This document shows positions 19,372-27,909 of a stretch of 64,000 nt of DNA, piece by piece. The position numbers and the translations under genes are program-made. Numbering within the stretch: the stretch's first letter is position 1; each line of letters begins with the position of its first letter. The stretch is from JAYEPK01 sp048569615 (GTDB taxonomy: Archaea > Thermoplasmatota > Penumbrarchaeia > Penumbrarchaeales > Penumbrarchaeaceae), in the NCBI GenBank assembly GCA_048569615.1, contig JBLIRK010000003.1, positions 31,211 to 95,210 of the forward strand. The letters are read 5' to 3'. The notes beneath the pieces are model-generated. The model was not told the origin of the DNA. It searched no databases and saw only the letters and a list, made by a program, of their open reading frames with translations.

Positions 19372-20451
19372 TCAGGCGATCCCGTCGTTGTCCGTATCCT
19401 CGACATGTCCGTCGGTGGAGTCGGAGTTGCCCACCTCCACCCCGTCGATCAGCGTGTCATTGTCGGTGTCCCAGTCGTTGGGATCGAGGTTCAGTGATAG
19501 CTCGGTCGGGTCCGGAAGACCATCACCGTCCGTATCCGGATTGTAGGCATCCGTCCCGATCTTCCTCTCATAATCATCGGGGAGACCGTCACCGTCGCTA
19601 TCCTCCGGAGGAGGCTGCGGTACCGGTGTTGGATTCGGTTTGGTCGGGGTCGGGTTCCCCTGGTTGCCGGGGGTTCCGTCGTTGTCGGTATCCTCAACGT
19701 GCCCGTCGGTGGAGTCTCCTCCGGCCCTCTCGACACCGTCGATCAGCATGTCGTTGTCGGTGTCCCAGTCATTGGGATCGAGGGCCAGGGTGATCTCCAT
19801 GGCGTCGTTGAGGCCGTCACCGTCGGTGTCGGGGTTGTTGAAGTCGGTCCCAAGAGCCATCTCCTCCAAGTCGGTCAGGCCGTCGCCGTCGTCATCCACG
19901 TTGCCGTCACCGTCGCCATCACCTCCGACCGCAGGTCCGTTACCCTCTCCACCGGAGTCGGGACCGGATTTGCCCGTTCCCGGGAAATATTCCTGGTCAG
20001 TGCCATCCAAGGGGAACCTGTCATCCGGATCGGGTCTTCCGTCCCCATCAGTATCCGGGGAGTTGGGATCGGTGTGCATGTAAACGCTCTCACCGGTGTC
20101 GGGGTCCACGTAGGCGAACCTGTAGTACTCCGCAAAATTATCGTAGGGAGGGTCAACCTCAGAATAGGCAGAATATTCCTCTCCGCCGAAATAGTCGTTG
20201 TCATCGTGGGCATCCGAGGGATTTGTGGGATCGAGTCCGTTCTCGACCTCCCATCCGTCCGGGAGTCCGTCCGCATCGGAGTCGTAATTGTTGGGGTCCG
20301 AGCCTGCAAGGTATTCATCTAGGTTTGTAAGAAGGTCGCCGTCGGGATCGAGGTCCCAATCGTTCCCCTTCAGCGGATTCAGCGCGGAGACCGCGCCGAA
20401 GACCATAACCAGGCCGAGCAGGGCGGAAGTCCATATGAGCATTCTTTTCAT
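19372..20451 (-). CDS. Secreted protein with thrombospondin-3-like calcium-binding repeats
   Basis: A 359-residue exported protein. ATG 20451 has AAGGAGGT eight bases upstream, and the signal peptide is MKRMLIWTSALLGLVMVFG. The rest is Asp-rich repeats of the type DTDGDGLPDPTE and DSDADGLPDGWE, which bind Ca ions as in thrombospondin type 3. A block of about 60 residues occurs twice near the C-terminus, separated by a PTPTKPNPTPVPQPPP linker. There is no membrane anchor; the chain stops inside a repeat (DTDNDGIA), so it may be released or held by other surface proteins, or be shortened relative to relatives. The frame extends to 20544 but without a signal peptide in frame. Confidence 0.85.
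   Translation of the reverse strand: MKRMLIWTSALLGLVMVFGAVSALNPLKGNDWDLDPDGDLLTNLDEYLAGSDPNNYDSDADGLPDGWEVENGLDPTNPSDAHDDNDYFGGEEYSAYSEVDPPYDNFAEYYRFAYVDPDTGESVYMHTDPNSPDTDGDGRPDPDDRFPLDGTDQEYFPGTGKSGPDSGGEGNGPAVGGDGDGDGNVDDDGDGLTDLEEMALGTDFNNPDTDGDGLNDAMEITLALDPNDWDTDNDMLIDGVERAGGDSTDGHVEDTDNDGTPGNQGNPTPTKPNPTPVPQPPPEDSDGDGLPDDYERKIGTDAYNPDTDGDGLPDPTELSLNLDPNDWDTDNDTLIDGVEVGNSDSTDGHVEDTDNDGIA
19382..19854. repeat. Direct repeat of about 180 bp within the Ca-binding gene
   Basis: The stretch 19382-19560 and the stretch 19676-19854 are close copies offset by 294 bases. Both encode a block with LDPNDWDTDN, LIDGVE and STDGHVEDTDN. Such tandem duplications are common in repeat proteins and can recombine. 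Confidence 0.7.
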
Positions 20452-20494
20452 CTTCGAAACCTCCTTGTCTGAATAATGCATTTCATCCAGTAGA

Positions 20495-20524
20495 TATTTA
20501 AAGGTATTAGTGCAAAAACTGAAC
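20495..20524 (+). promoter_or_regulatory. Promoter-like module, copy 1 of 3
   Basis: TATTTAAA at 20495 is followed after exactly 24 bases (start to start) by CTGAAC, inside TTAGTGCAAAAACTGAAC (20507-20524). Two more copies with the same spacing lie downstream on the same strand. Read on the minus strand its TATA also lies about 45 bases before the Ca-binding gene start, so it may serve both directions. Confidence 0.5.
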
Positions 20525-20649
20525 AATTTCATTATATTTTTCAAATATTATGGAGACATGTCACAAATATTTTTCAAGAAACAGAACTAAAGGCGGAAAA
20601 ATAACACATATACGGCGCCTTGCCTCATTTACATAAAAAATGCTGGTGT

Positions 20650-20679
20650 TATTTAACCTTTTTAGTACAAACGCTGAAC
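20650..20679 (+). promoter_or_regulatory. Promoter-like module, copy 2 of 3
   Basis: TATTTAAC at 20650, then CTGAAC at 20674, again 24 bases apart. The 18-base block TTAGTACAAACGCTGAAC (20662-20679) matches copy 1 at 15 of 18 positions. It lies in a 409-base gene-free stretch (20452-20860) with no other feature I can name. Confidence 0.5.
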
Positions 20680-20759
20680 ATGCTTGTGATATTGAGAATG
20701 ATGTTAAAAGTTCAAGGGATCGTCATGTTCCCTATGTGGAAAAATACCTGCAGACTGCG

Positions 20760-20789
20760 TATTAAATGGTTATGATACGACCGCTGAAC
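20760..20789 (+). promoter_or_regulatory. Promoter-like module, copy 3 of 3, likely hemerythrin promoter
   Basis: TATTAAAT at 20760 and CTGAAC at 20784, 24 bases apart, with ATACGACCGCTGAAC matching copy 2 at 12 of 15 positions. It lies 70-100 bases before the hemerythrin ATG, so transcription would start near the CTGAAC block. Confidence 0.55.
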
Positions 20790-20860
20790 GACCTATCTGC
20801 AAGATGAGATCCAAAACCTTTCAATACATCCCCTGTCCTCCGTCCGGAAGAGGAACGAAT

Positions 20861-21268
20861 ATGGTGCTATTCAAGTGGGAGGACAGATATCTGGTCGGCA
20901 TCAACCAGGTGGATGAACAGCACAAGCGTTTGGTCCACCTGATAAACGACCTCCACGAGGCCATGCTTGAAGGCAGGGGGAAGGCGGAGACGCATAAAGT
21001 GCTTCTGAAACTGATAGATTATTCGATGTACCACTTCACCACCGAGGAGAAGCTGATGGAAAAACACGGATACGACGAGCTGGTCCGTCATCAGACCCAG
21101 CATCTTTCATTCGTGGACAAGGTCAAGGACCTATCCAGGAGGCATGATGAGGGGGAGTACATGATCAGCATCGAAACCAACGAATTCCTCAAAGAATGGC
21201 TCTCCAGCCACATTCTGGTCTCCGATAAGAGGCTCGGCCCCTATCTCCGGTCCAAAGGAGAGAGATAG
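20861..21268 (+). CDS. Bacteriohemerythrin (O2-binding di-iron protein)
   Basis: A 135-residue soluble hemerythrin, a four-helix bundle that binds O2 at a di-iron site. All expected ligands are present: His21 in QVDEQHKRL, HFTTEEKLM (His and Glu), HQTQH (two His) and WLSSHILVSDK (His and Asp). ATG 20861 has GGAAGAGG in front and matches the family start; the frame is open back to 20804. In microaerophiles or anaerobes it may deliver, store or scavenge oxygen. Three promoter-like modules lie upstream. Its stop is one base from the stop of the opposing flaJ. Confidence 0.93.
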   Translation: MVLFKWEDRYLVGINQVDEQHKRLVHLINDLHEAMLEGRGKAETHKVLLKLIDYSMYHFTTEEKLMEKHGYDELVRHQTQHLSFVDKVKDLSRRHDEGEYMISIETNEFLKEWLSSHILVSDKRLGPYLRSKGER

Positions 21269-21269
21269 T

Positions 21270-22946
21270 CTATATGATCCTCCCAACTGCCCACTGGGCA
21301 AGATACCCCGAGACTGCTGCGGTCCAGAGCAGGAGAGGTATGTGAAGGAGGAGGGTCAGGGGATGCCCTCCCTTGAACCTCCTGGCGGCATCGGCGGAGA
21401 AGAAGACATGGAGCAGGATAACCGAGACCACCGCTGCAAGAAGGATGAACTCCAGGCCGGGCACATCCTTGAGGAGAACAAGGGGCTGGAAATTTTCGAT
21501 CTCCTCAGACGAGGTTTCTAGGCTTCCCAGCCGATCAAGCATCTCAAGGACGACGGCATAGATCATGAACATGCCCCCGGAGATGAACACGGTCAGTCCG
21601 TATAGGATGGCTGCGAAATTGTCCGCCATGAGGTATCTTCTCTTCCTGAGAGAGGAGAGGGTGGTGAAGTGTCCGGAGAGCAGGGAGGAGACCTCCTTGG
21701 GGCTTCCTCCAGCTGAGATCCCTTCCTGGTATGTGTTCATGAACTGCGAAATCAGCTCGGATCTGGTCTCCTTGACGAAGATCGCCCAGGCCTTGTGGGA
21801 GTCTATCCTCATCTTCAGCCTGTCGTAGAGGTCCCTAACCTGTTCTGTCAGGGCCCCGAAATCGTGCCACCTGATCCTCTTCAGACCAACGGAGGGGGCG
21901 CCGCCCTTGCTTTCGGAGGTGGACCCTATGGTCCTAATGAAGGCTCCGAAGGCCTGGTCCCTTCTCCCGATCACGGCTTCCTCCCGGATCAGAATGACGC
22001 CCGGCACGATGAGGGGTGTCGATACGCCCGCAAGGTAGAGGAGAAGTGTGCTCCAGGAAACACCGAGCGGCAGGAGAGCGACCGCCAGCAAAGCGGATAC
22101 GGAGATGCTTCCGATGAGAGAGAATCTCAGATTCCTGTGGAACTTGGAGTCCGCCGGATGGGGCTTGGGATCGTACCATATCTTCTCCCTCGGGAGCACG
22201 TTGTTGATCACCACCCAGAGCACAAGTTCGACCACGATGAATATGAACACTATCAGGAAGCTCATCAGATAGTGGTTTATGCCCACCAGCATGGACATGA
22301 CCACCAGCATCACATTGAGGAACATGGTCACTGAAATCAGGGAGATATAGACCTCCCTGACGACCTCCACCCTGTCTAGTGTTGTGGAGTACCTGGATTT
22401 GAACTCTTCCATCACCGCCTCCTGCTCGTTCTTGAAGAAAACCTTGGGATCCTCGTCCGATTCTATCGCATAGGCCATCCTCTCCAGGAAATCCCCCAAC
22501 CTCTTGGAGGGCGTCTGCCGGGAAATTATCCGCAGGGCCCTTGGCAGGGAAATATTCCAGATCTTTGCAAGGGTTCTGACCTTCTCGAGCTCCTTCAATA
22601 TCGGTTTCGAGCTCTCCTCCCTTGTGGCTATCTCGAATATCGATGACCTCGTGGAGGAGGAGAGGGAGAGAACGCCGATCCGGACAATGAAGAGATGCAG
22701 GTCGTCATCGATCTCGTTCTTCTTGCGCTCCCAAAGGACATAAGGCCAGATGACCGCGGTCAATGTCATGAAGAATATCGTGAACATGAGGACTGAGAAC
22801 GCCCATGTGCTGAGGAATATTCCAGGAAGAAGCAGGATGAGAAGACCGCTCAAAAGAACCGACAGGGCGCCGACTGGAAGGACCCTGGTCAGCACCCAGA
22901 CCTTGGGGTCCACGTCCAGGTCCCTGTAGGCCAGCACCATGCTCAT
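21270..22946 (-). CDS. flaJ: Archaellum assembly membrane protein FlaJ (ArlJ)
   Basis: A 558-residue polytopic protein of the GspF/T2SF type, the membrane platform on which the FlaI ATPase drives archaellum assembly and rotation. Helix pairs are seen at about 22-70, 205-255, 272-320 and 460-555. The cytoplasmic stretch RALRIISRQTPSKRLGDFLE is the T2SF core, and a second copy lies near ISAGGSPKEVSSLLS. It starts six bases after flaI and is the last gene of the operon. CAGGAG precedes ATG 22946. Confidence 0.93.
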   Translation of the reverse strand: MSMVLAYRDLDVDPKVWVLTRVLPVGALSVLLSGLLILLLPGIFLSTWAFSVLMFTIFFMTLTAVIWPYVLWERKKNEIDDDLHLFIVRIGVLSLSSSTRSSIFEIATREESSKPILKELEKVRTLAKIWNISLPRALRIISRQTPSKRLGDFLERMAYAIESDEDPKVFFKNEQEAVMEEFKSRYSTTLDRVEVVREVYISLISVTMFLNVMLVVMSMLVGINHYLMSFLIVFIFIVVELVLWVVINNVLPREKIWYDPKPHPADSKFHRNLRFSLIGSISVSALLAVALLPLGVSWSTLLLYLAGVSTPLIVPGVILIREEAVIGRRDQAFGAFIRTIGSTSESKGGAPSVGLKRIRWHDFGALTEQVRDLYDRLKMRIDSHKAWAIFVKETRSELISQFMNTYQEGISAGGSPKEVSSLLSGHFTTLSSLRKRRYLMADNFAAILYGLTVFISGGMFMIYAVVLEMLDRLGSLETSSEEIENFQPLVLLKDVPGLEFILLAAVVSVILLHVFFSADAARRFKGGHPLTLLLHIPLLLWTAAVSGYLAQWAVGRII

Positions 22947-22952
22947 ATCGAT

Positions 22953-24578
22953 TCAGCTCCTGAGTTCCTTGGGTATGCCCTCCCATCCCTTCTCGGAATA
23001 GGCTTTGAATATGGAGTTCACCTCGTCGTAACCTAGGATGTCGTTCTCGACCATCGCCCGGATGACCCTGTCCCTTCGGTCCAGCTCCGTGTATATGTCC
23101 TTGCTGAACTCCAGTCCCATCTTCGGAGCAATCTTGTGCTCCAGGATGTACGAATTGTACATCCCGGTGAAATAGTGCTGGTCCCTAATGGGGTCCCATT
23201 CGAAGATCGTCCTTGTAAGAATGCCCCCCTTCTCCTTTGAATATTTGATGATCTCCTCGATGGCGGAGCATCTCCTGAGGATCCTGCCCTCCTCGTATAT
23301 GATCTCCTGGAAGAGGGCCAGGTTCATGTTGTCAATGAACCGGATGGGGACGTTTATCGGGTCCCCGGTGAACCTCTGTATCATCTTAGCTATGGACGAT
23401 GCATGGAACGTGGAGAGCACCGCATGGCCGGTCTGCATCGCCTGGAAGGCGGCCGATCCTTCCTTGCCCCTCACCTCTCCCACTATTATGTAATCGGGCC
23501 TGGAGCGCAGGGCGGTCTTTACAAGGTCGAAAAGCTCAACTTTGGCTTCGTCGAATACCGTTTCCCTCGTGATCAGCCTCTGCCAAACCTCATGGGGAAC
23601 GACGACCTCGGGGGTGTCCTCAGCGGAATAGATCTTCTTCCTGAAATTTATGAATGATAGCATTGCATTCAATGTGGTGGTCTTTCCCGAGGCAGTCTCG
23701 CCGGAAACGAAACCGGACATTCCGAATTCCAGGCAGAGCCACAGGTATGCAGCCATCTTGGAGGAGAAAGTGCCCCATCGAACCAGCTGCGGCATTGTCG
23801 GGGGTTTTTCGAAGAACTTCCTGATTGTGAAGCTGGCTCCTCCCTTGGATACATCCTCGGAATAGATGATGTTCATCCTGGACCCGTCGGGGAGGGCGCC
23901 ATCCACAATTGGTCTCGAATCGGTCACCGGCCGGCCCATCCTCTCGGCGGTTCCCCGGATATAGAGATCCAGCTCCCTCTCGGATCTGAACCTGAGGTTG
24001 GTCCTCACCATCCCGAAGACCTTGTGGACCACGGATATGTTCCTGAGCCCGACGGCGTGGATGTCCTCCAGGTAGGGGTCCCGGAGCAGGGGCTCAATAA
24101 GGCCTCCCTTGACGAGATCCCTCTGGAGTATGTACAGCATCCGCTTGTACTCCTCCTTGTTGACGGGGACCTTCTTCCCTCTCAGTTTATCGAATATGGT
24201 CTGCCTCTGCTCCTTTTGATATATCACCTTGTTGAATAGCTCGTTTATCCTCTTCGCGAGATCTCCCTCTTCCGTTGTGTTCCCGTTCCTGGATGGCGCA
24301 AGCTCGAGGATGCTCTCCCTTATCTTTTCCAGCTTGTCATGTTCCAAATCGCTCAATGACGGCTCGATGACCTGGTAGTGCCTTCCTCCCTCGGTCTTAT
24401 CATATACATGGATGAAGACCGGGTCCCCGACGGGATAGAAGAGATTGACCCTTTTCAGTATGGCCATTTCCTCGGTGAGCCTGGGATAGAAGGAAGGCTC
24501 TATGCCTCCCCCCGTTATGAAATTCTCCAGATAATCCCTCAGATGGGGATTCTTCTCCAGCGCTCCTTCCAGTTCCAT
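22953..24578 (-). CDS. flaI: Archaellum motor ATPase FlaI (ArlI)
   Basis: A 541-residue secretion-superfamily ATPase that powers archaellum assembly and rotation at the inner face of the membrane. Walker A is GETASGKT (293-300), the Asp box/Walker B region is RPDYIIVGEVRGKEG (360-374) and the His box is GHAVLSTFHASS (384-395). The N-terminal domain includes GGLIEPLLRDPYLEDI. Length and motif order match characterised FlaI. Gaps to flaH and flaJ are 10 and 6 bases, so translation is probably coupled. Confidence 0.96.
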   Translation of the reverse strand: MELEGALEKNPHLRDYLENFITGGGIEPSFYPRLTEEMAILKRVNLFYPVGDPVFIHVYDKTEGGRHYQVIEPSLSDLEHDKLEKIRESILELAPSRNGNTTEEGDLAKRINELFNKVIYQKEQRQTIFDKLRGKKVPVNKEEYKRMLYILQRDLVKGGLIEPLLRDPYLEDIHAVGLRNISVVHKVFGMVRTNLRFRSERELDLYIRGTAERMGRPVTDSRPIVDGALPDGSRMNIIYSEDVSKGGASFTIRKFFEKPPTMPQLVRWGTFSSKMAAYLWLCLEFGMSGFVSGETASGKTTTLNAMLSFINFRKKIYSAEDTPEVVVPHEVWQRLITRETVFDEAKVELFDLVKTALRSRPDYIIVGEVRGKEGSAAFQAMQTGHAVLSTFHASSIAKMIQRFTGDPINVPIRFIDNMNLALFQEIIYEEGRILRRCSAIEEIIKYSKEKGGILTRTIFEWDPIRDQHYFTGMYNSYILEHKIAPKMGLEFSKDIYTELDRRDRVIRAMVENDILGYDEVNSIFKAYSEKGWEGIPKELRS

Positions 24579-24588
24579 CCGTTCAACC

Positions 24589-25302
24589 TCAAGCTACCGT
24601 CGTGATGTCCACTATGAAACCCGCCCTGGGCTCGATCCTGAAACCCACGGCGGTGCTGACAGGCCCCTTCGCCTGGGCGTATCTCGTAACATACATTATA
24701 TGCTCCATGCTCCCCTCCACAACCTCCGTTTTGAGCTCGAGAAGTATGTCGGCGATCGATCTGAACGGGCCCATTGTTTCTGGAGGGATGTCCAGGGGAT
24801 CGATCGCGAGAATGATGGTCCTGTTCCTGCCGACTATCTTCTTGAAGAAGGAGATCGTCTCAAGGGCCTTCACCTCGTCTATATCGTTCTTGACAAGGGC
24901 GGAGAAGGTATCTATTGCGATAATATCGGCCTCGTACAGTCCCGGTGTGGTCCTTAGGCGTGCCAGGAAATCCACCCTTTCCTTGGCCTTGCCTATGAGC
25001 GGGAAGACCGGAACGAACTTCAGCGAACCGTCCAGAAGGCTCTTCTTGATGGGATAGTCCAGGGATTCCATCTGGTCCATGAAGCCCTTGGTTGTAAGCT
25101 CCGTGGATATGATGTTAAGGGAATGATGGTGGAGGAGGAAGCCGTACACCAGCCTCTGTATGATGGCGGATTTTCCGCTCCCGACGGAACCGGAGACAAC
25201 AACCAGCACCCCTTTGGGGAGCCCCCCGCCCAGATGGCGGTGAAGTCCGTCCCTTTCGAAATCGAAGCGAAGCAGATTTGCGGTCCCGGAGGACATTGCC
25301 AT
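24589..25302 (-). CDS. flaH: Archaellum RecA-like protein FlaH (ArlH)
   Basis: A 237-residue KaiC/RecA-like ATP-binding protein that forms a ring with FlaI in the motor. Walker A is SGSVGSGKS (37-45) and the second motif is DIIAIDTFSALV. The frame is open to 25464, but ATG 25302 has AAAGGAGGTG at ideal distance and gives the usual size; the longer form would add 54 residues inside flaG. The stop of flaG is two bases from this start. Confidence 0.94.
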   Translation of the reverse strand: MAMSSGTANLLRFDFERDGLHRHLGGGLPKGVLVVVSGSVGSGKSAIIQRLVYGFLLHHHSLNIISTELTTKGFMDQMESLDYPIKKSLLDGSLKFVPVFPLIGKAKERVDFLARLRTTPGLYEADIIAIDTFSALVKNDIDEVKALETISFFKKIVGRNRTIILAIDPLDIPPETMGPFRSIADILLELKTEVVEGSMEHIMYVTRYAQAKGPVSTAVGFRIEPRAGFIVDITTVA

Positions 25303-25304
25303 CC

Positions 25305-25796
25305 TCACACCTCCTTTATCCTGAACACGATGGTGTCCTGTGCGTTCCCGCCCAGTCTTCCCGAGGATGTGATACCTGAAGTGGCTGCCCACCCCTGGTA
25401 ATCCACTCCATCGACCAGACCCGGAGAGTTGAACTCCACCTCCACCACGGAACCCGGTTTCCATACCGCTCCGCCGTTCAGGAGGAGCGTCCTTATCTGA
25501 GAGCCCGACCTCGCCGTTCCGTTGGCGGAAACCACTATGTCGTCCTTTGAAAGGTCGCCTGAGCCGGTGTTCTTGAGATAGAATGTCAGGTTACCGGACG
25601 AAGTCTCGTAATTCACATACAGCGGGTCGTTGATGATCCGGATCTTCGAGGACATCTCCCCCCTCAGCAAGGCAGCTTCCTCCGATATCTCATCGGAATA
25701 GTTCTCGACAACCCCTATGAGGGTCACCGCAACGGCGGAGGAGACCACTATCGCGGCGATGAAGAAGATCATTTCCGATATTGCTGAACCGGCCAT
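25305..25796 (-). CDS. flaG: Archaellum stator protein FlaG (ArlG)
   Basis: A 163-residue protein with an N-terminal helix (ISEMIFFIAAIVVSSAVAVTLIG) that resembles an archaellin signal but lacks a cleavage site. An extracytoplasmic beta-sandwich follows (NLTFYLKNTGSGDL). In other archaea FlaG and FlaF form the filament that anchors the motor to the cell envelope. The MA-x3-SEMIFFIAA start is diagnostic. It lies between flaF and flaH. Confidence 0.9.
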   Translation of the reverse strand: MAGSAISEMIFFIAAIVVSSAVAVTLIGVVENYSDEISEEAALLRGEMSSKIRIINDPLYVNYETSSGNLTFYLKNTGSGDLSKDDIVVSANGTARSGSQIRTLLLNGGAVWKPGSVVEVEFNSPGLVDGVDYQGWAATSGITSSGRLGGNAQDTIVFRIKEV

Positions 25797-25808
25797 CTCC
25801 TTTTCCTC

Positions 25809-26240
25809 CTATCCAGCTCCTATGTTCGTGGTTGAGTCCGATATCCCGTAAGGTCCTATCATCTTGATGGAGCGCGGGTCCGTGATGTTCGAGAGGGAGA
25901 GGTTCTTAATCTGACCGGGATAGAAGAAACCCGATGGGAGCCTTGACCCATCGATGAATGTCCCGTTCAGGAGGAGATCGACCTGCCCCATCTCGATCGT
26001 TTCCGATCCCGTATTCTCCAGTGTGATGTTCAGCACGGATGTGGTATTGTTGTAGCTGGCGCTTTTTACTTCGAATCTGGTATTGGCTATGTCCACCATT
26101 GAGCTCGTGGCCCCTTCCTTGGCCTCCCGTAGGTCCTCCATGGCCCGGTCCAGCGAAGGCTGTGCAAGCATCAGACCTGCCATCAATCCTATCATTATGA
26201 TGGCCACCGCGACAGCACTGCCTGTACCGGACGTTCCAAT
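25809..26240 (-). CDS. flaF: Archaellum stator protein FlaF (ArlF), probable ATT start
   Basis: A small protein with one N-terminal helix (AVAVAIIMIGLMAGLML) and an extracytoplasmic beta-domain (SVLNITLENTGSETIEMGQV), as expected of FlaF, the S-layer-binding stator partner of FlaG. The first conventional in-frame start is GTG 26207 (132 residues), which cuts the helix and has no ribosome site. The frame opens at 26240 with ATT GGA right after GGGAGGTGA, giving MGTSGTGSAVAV and 143 residues, like the MG start of other FlaF proteins. The ATT start is inferred; the ribosome site is only three bases from it, so the true start stays open. Confidence 0.75.
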   Translation of the reverse strand: MGTSGTGSAVAVAIIMIGLMAGLMLAQPSLDRAMEDLREAKEGATSSMVDIANTRFEVKSASYNNTTSVLNITLENTGSETIEMGQVDLLLNGTFIDGSRLPSGFFYPGQIKNLSLSNITDPRSIKMIGPYGISDSTTNIGAG

Positions 26241-27227
26241 TCACCTCCCGTGGCTCCGGATCCTCTTGATGTATTCAAGGGATTTGACGTGGTCCTCAGC
26301 ATCCATTCTCCAGGAGATCTTGCCGCTTTCGGACCTCATCCTGGGACCTGTTGTTCCTCTTGCGATCTCAACCACCTTGTCTATCGTGTCCTCGCCGATC
26401 CACCCGAGGTCGAGATAGTAGTCGAGGGTCTTCTCGAGTCCTTCCTTTCCCACCTTGTCGATTAGGAACTTGGTCCACCTGAGCGTCCACTCCTCGGATT
26501 CCAGATCGGGGCCTTCCCATGAATCGGCTTCCTCGAACTCCTCCTCCTGCTCCTCCTCGTCCCCGAAGATATCCTCGAGGTCCTGGAATGCCCCTCCGTT
26601 TCCGGCCCTCTTGCGGACAGGGGCCTCCTCCTCTTCCTCCTCCTCTATCTCCTCCCTGACAACCTTGTCCCTGCTGACCAGCTGGGGTATCTCCACGAAC
26701 GGATTGATGTTGGCGGAGATCAGGTCGTATAGTCCCGAGAGCTCGCTGACGGTGGATTCGATATCCTTCATGGCGTTCTTCATGCCCTCGAGGCTCCGGA
26801 GGAGATAGGATATCCTTTCCATCTCCGCTCTCAGGTCCTTGACCTCGCCCTCCATCAGACCCACGTTGTGCTTGAGGTCCTCCACGATGTCCCTTGTCCT
26901 GCGGAGGTCGTCCTCGATCTTGTAGAGCTGCTGGGTGCTGGCGGCCGAGATACCGGCAGCTGCCTGGGCCTGCTGGACTCCCTGGGGAGCCGCCATCACG
27001 GTCTGGGGAGAGCCAGCGGTCCTGGATGCCTGGGGAGCCTCTTCCTGGCTTCGAACAGGCTTGACCTTTCGACCCCCCGATATCCTCGGGGGCCCAACGC
27101 TGACCTCGTACCTCTCGATGTTTCCGCGCTTCACGCTCTTGGATGAAGCGGAGACCTCCAGCTCCTCATCCTCATCGTCTTCCAGGACGATCTCCACGTC
27201 CTCTTCCTCCCCATTCCTTCGGGCCAT
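26241..27227 (-). CDS. flaD: Archaellum accessory protein FlaD/E (ArlD/E) with FlaCE domain
   Basis: A 328-residue cytoplasmic protein. The N-terminus is acidic (VEIVLEDDEDEELEV). A coiled coil at about 100-150 (LRRTRDIVEDLKHNVGLMEG) leads to LSGLYDLISANINPFVE, the hallmark of FlaC/D/E. After a Glu-rich linker the C-terminal domain (TLRWTKFLIDKVGKEGLEK, DYYLDLGWI) is that of archaellar FlaD/E. These proteins link the motor to chemotaxis adaptors in euryarchaea. No separate flaC is present. ATG 27227 has GGAGG seven bases upstream. Confidence 0.88.
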   Translation of the reverse strand: MARRNGEEEDVEIVLEDDEDEELEVSASSKSVKRGNIERYEVSVGPPRISGGRKVKPVRSQEEAPQASRTAGSPQTVMAAPQGVQQAQAAAGISAASTQQLYKIEDDLRRTRDIVEDLKHNVGLMEGEVKDLRAEMERISYLLRSLEGMKNAMKDIESTVSELSGLYDLISANINPFVEIPQLVSRDKVVREEIEEEEEEEAPVRKRAGNGGAFQDLEDIFGDEEEQEEEFEEADSWEGPDLESEEWTLRWTKFLIDKVGKEGLEKTLDYYLDLGWIGEDTIDKVVEIARGTTGPRMRSESGKISWRMDAEDHVKSLEYIKRIRSHGR

Positions 27228-27249
27228 TTGCGGTCCTCCGCGAAGGGGA

Positions 27250-27882
27250 TCAGTCCTCTAGGAGTACAATACCGCTTGACGGGTAGCTCGAGGGTGTTCT
27301 GAGGTAGTCGTAGGTCTGATGTCCGGATGTGGTCACCTTCATGAATACCTGGAAGATTGAATCAGGTGGTAAGGTTGTTGCAGCTGTGCTCAGGTCAATT
27401 GTTATCTTCAATCTAGCCCTCTCTCCAAGCAGGAAAGTTGCAGGTGATCCTGTGGGTTCCCACTGGGCATTGGGATCCAATATCTCCGTTACAGCATAAT
27501 TGGTCGCAGTTGTTGTAGTCGTTGAAGTAGGGTCAAGGCTCAAGTCCCCAACGACCGGTGTTCCGGCATTCGGAGTGGCAAGTATATGAAGGACCACATC
27601 CCTCATATCCACAGCATCGTTCCCATAGAGATCGATGTAAAGATCCACCGCGGTCACTGCACCACTGGTTACCGATCCTTCTGCGATGTTGATGACAGGG
27701 GTTGCTTCTACCAGTCTCTCCGCACTTTCTCCCGCGCTTTCCGCTCTTTCCTCAAGGTCCTCGGCAGTTCCTATTATCACTGCCGCCGCTATGGCGGCCA
27801 CCAGGATCAGGGCGATGAACACTATCAGGGTCCCGATGCCTATGGCGCCTTGTTCATTCTTTTTCTTCCTGTACATTTTCAT
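27250..27882 (-). CDS. flaB: Archaellin (FlaB/ArlB)
   Basis: The filament subunit, 210 residues. The prepilin-like leader is MKMYRKKKNEQG with predicted FlaK/PibD cleavage after Gly12, followed by AIGIGTLIVFIALILVAAI, the conserved helix of the filament core. The C-terminal beta-domain contains VDLYIDLYGNDAVDMRD and is variable, as usual. GGAGGAG sits seven bases before the ATG. It is the only archaellin in the window, and it lies third in the operon rather than first. Confidence 0.94.
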   Translation of the reverse strand: MKMYRKKKNEQGAIGIGTLIVFIALILVAAIAAAVIIGTAEDLEERAESAGESAERLVEATPVINIAEGSVTSGAVTAVDLYIDLYGNDAVDMRDVVLHILATPNAGTPVVGDLSLDPTSTTTTTATNYAVTEILDPNAQWEPTGSPATFLLGERARLKITIDLSTAATTLPPDSIFQVFMKVTTSGHQTYDYLRTPSSYPSSGIVLLED

Positions 27883-27909
27883 ATGATCTCCTCCTGAGCT
27901 TGATATCTT

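Noticed and set aside
19372..20451. Dockerin-type protein
   Set aside because: The Asp repeats are thrombospondin-3-like and lack the paired dockerin loop-helix pattern with cellulosomal partners nearby.
25303..25464. 54-residue N-terminal extension of flaH
   Set aside because: Gly/Arg-rich out-of-frame translation of flaG; a strong ribosome site marks ATG 25302.
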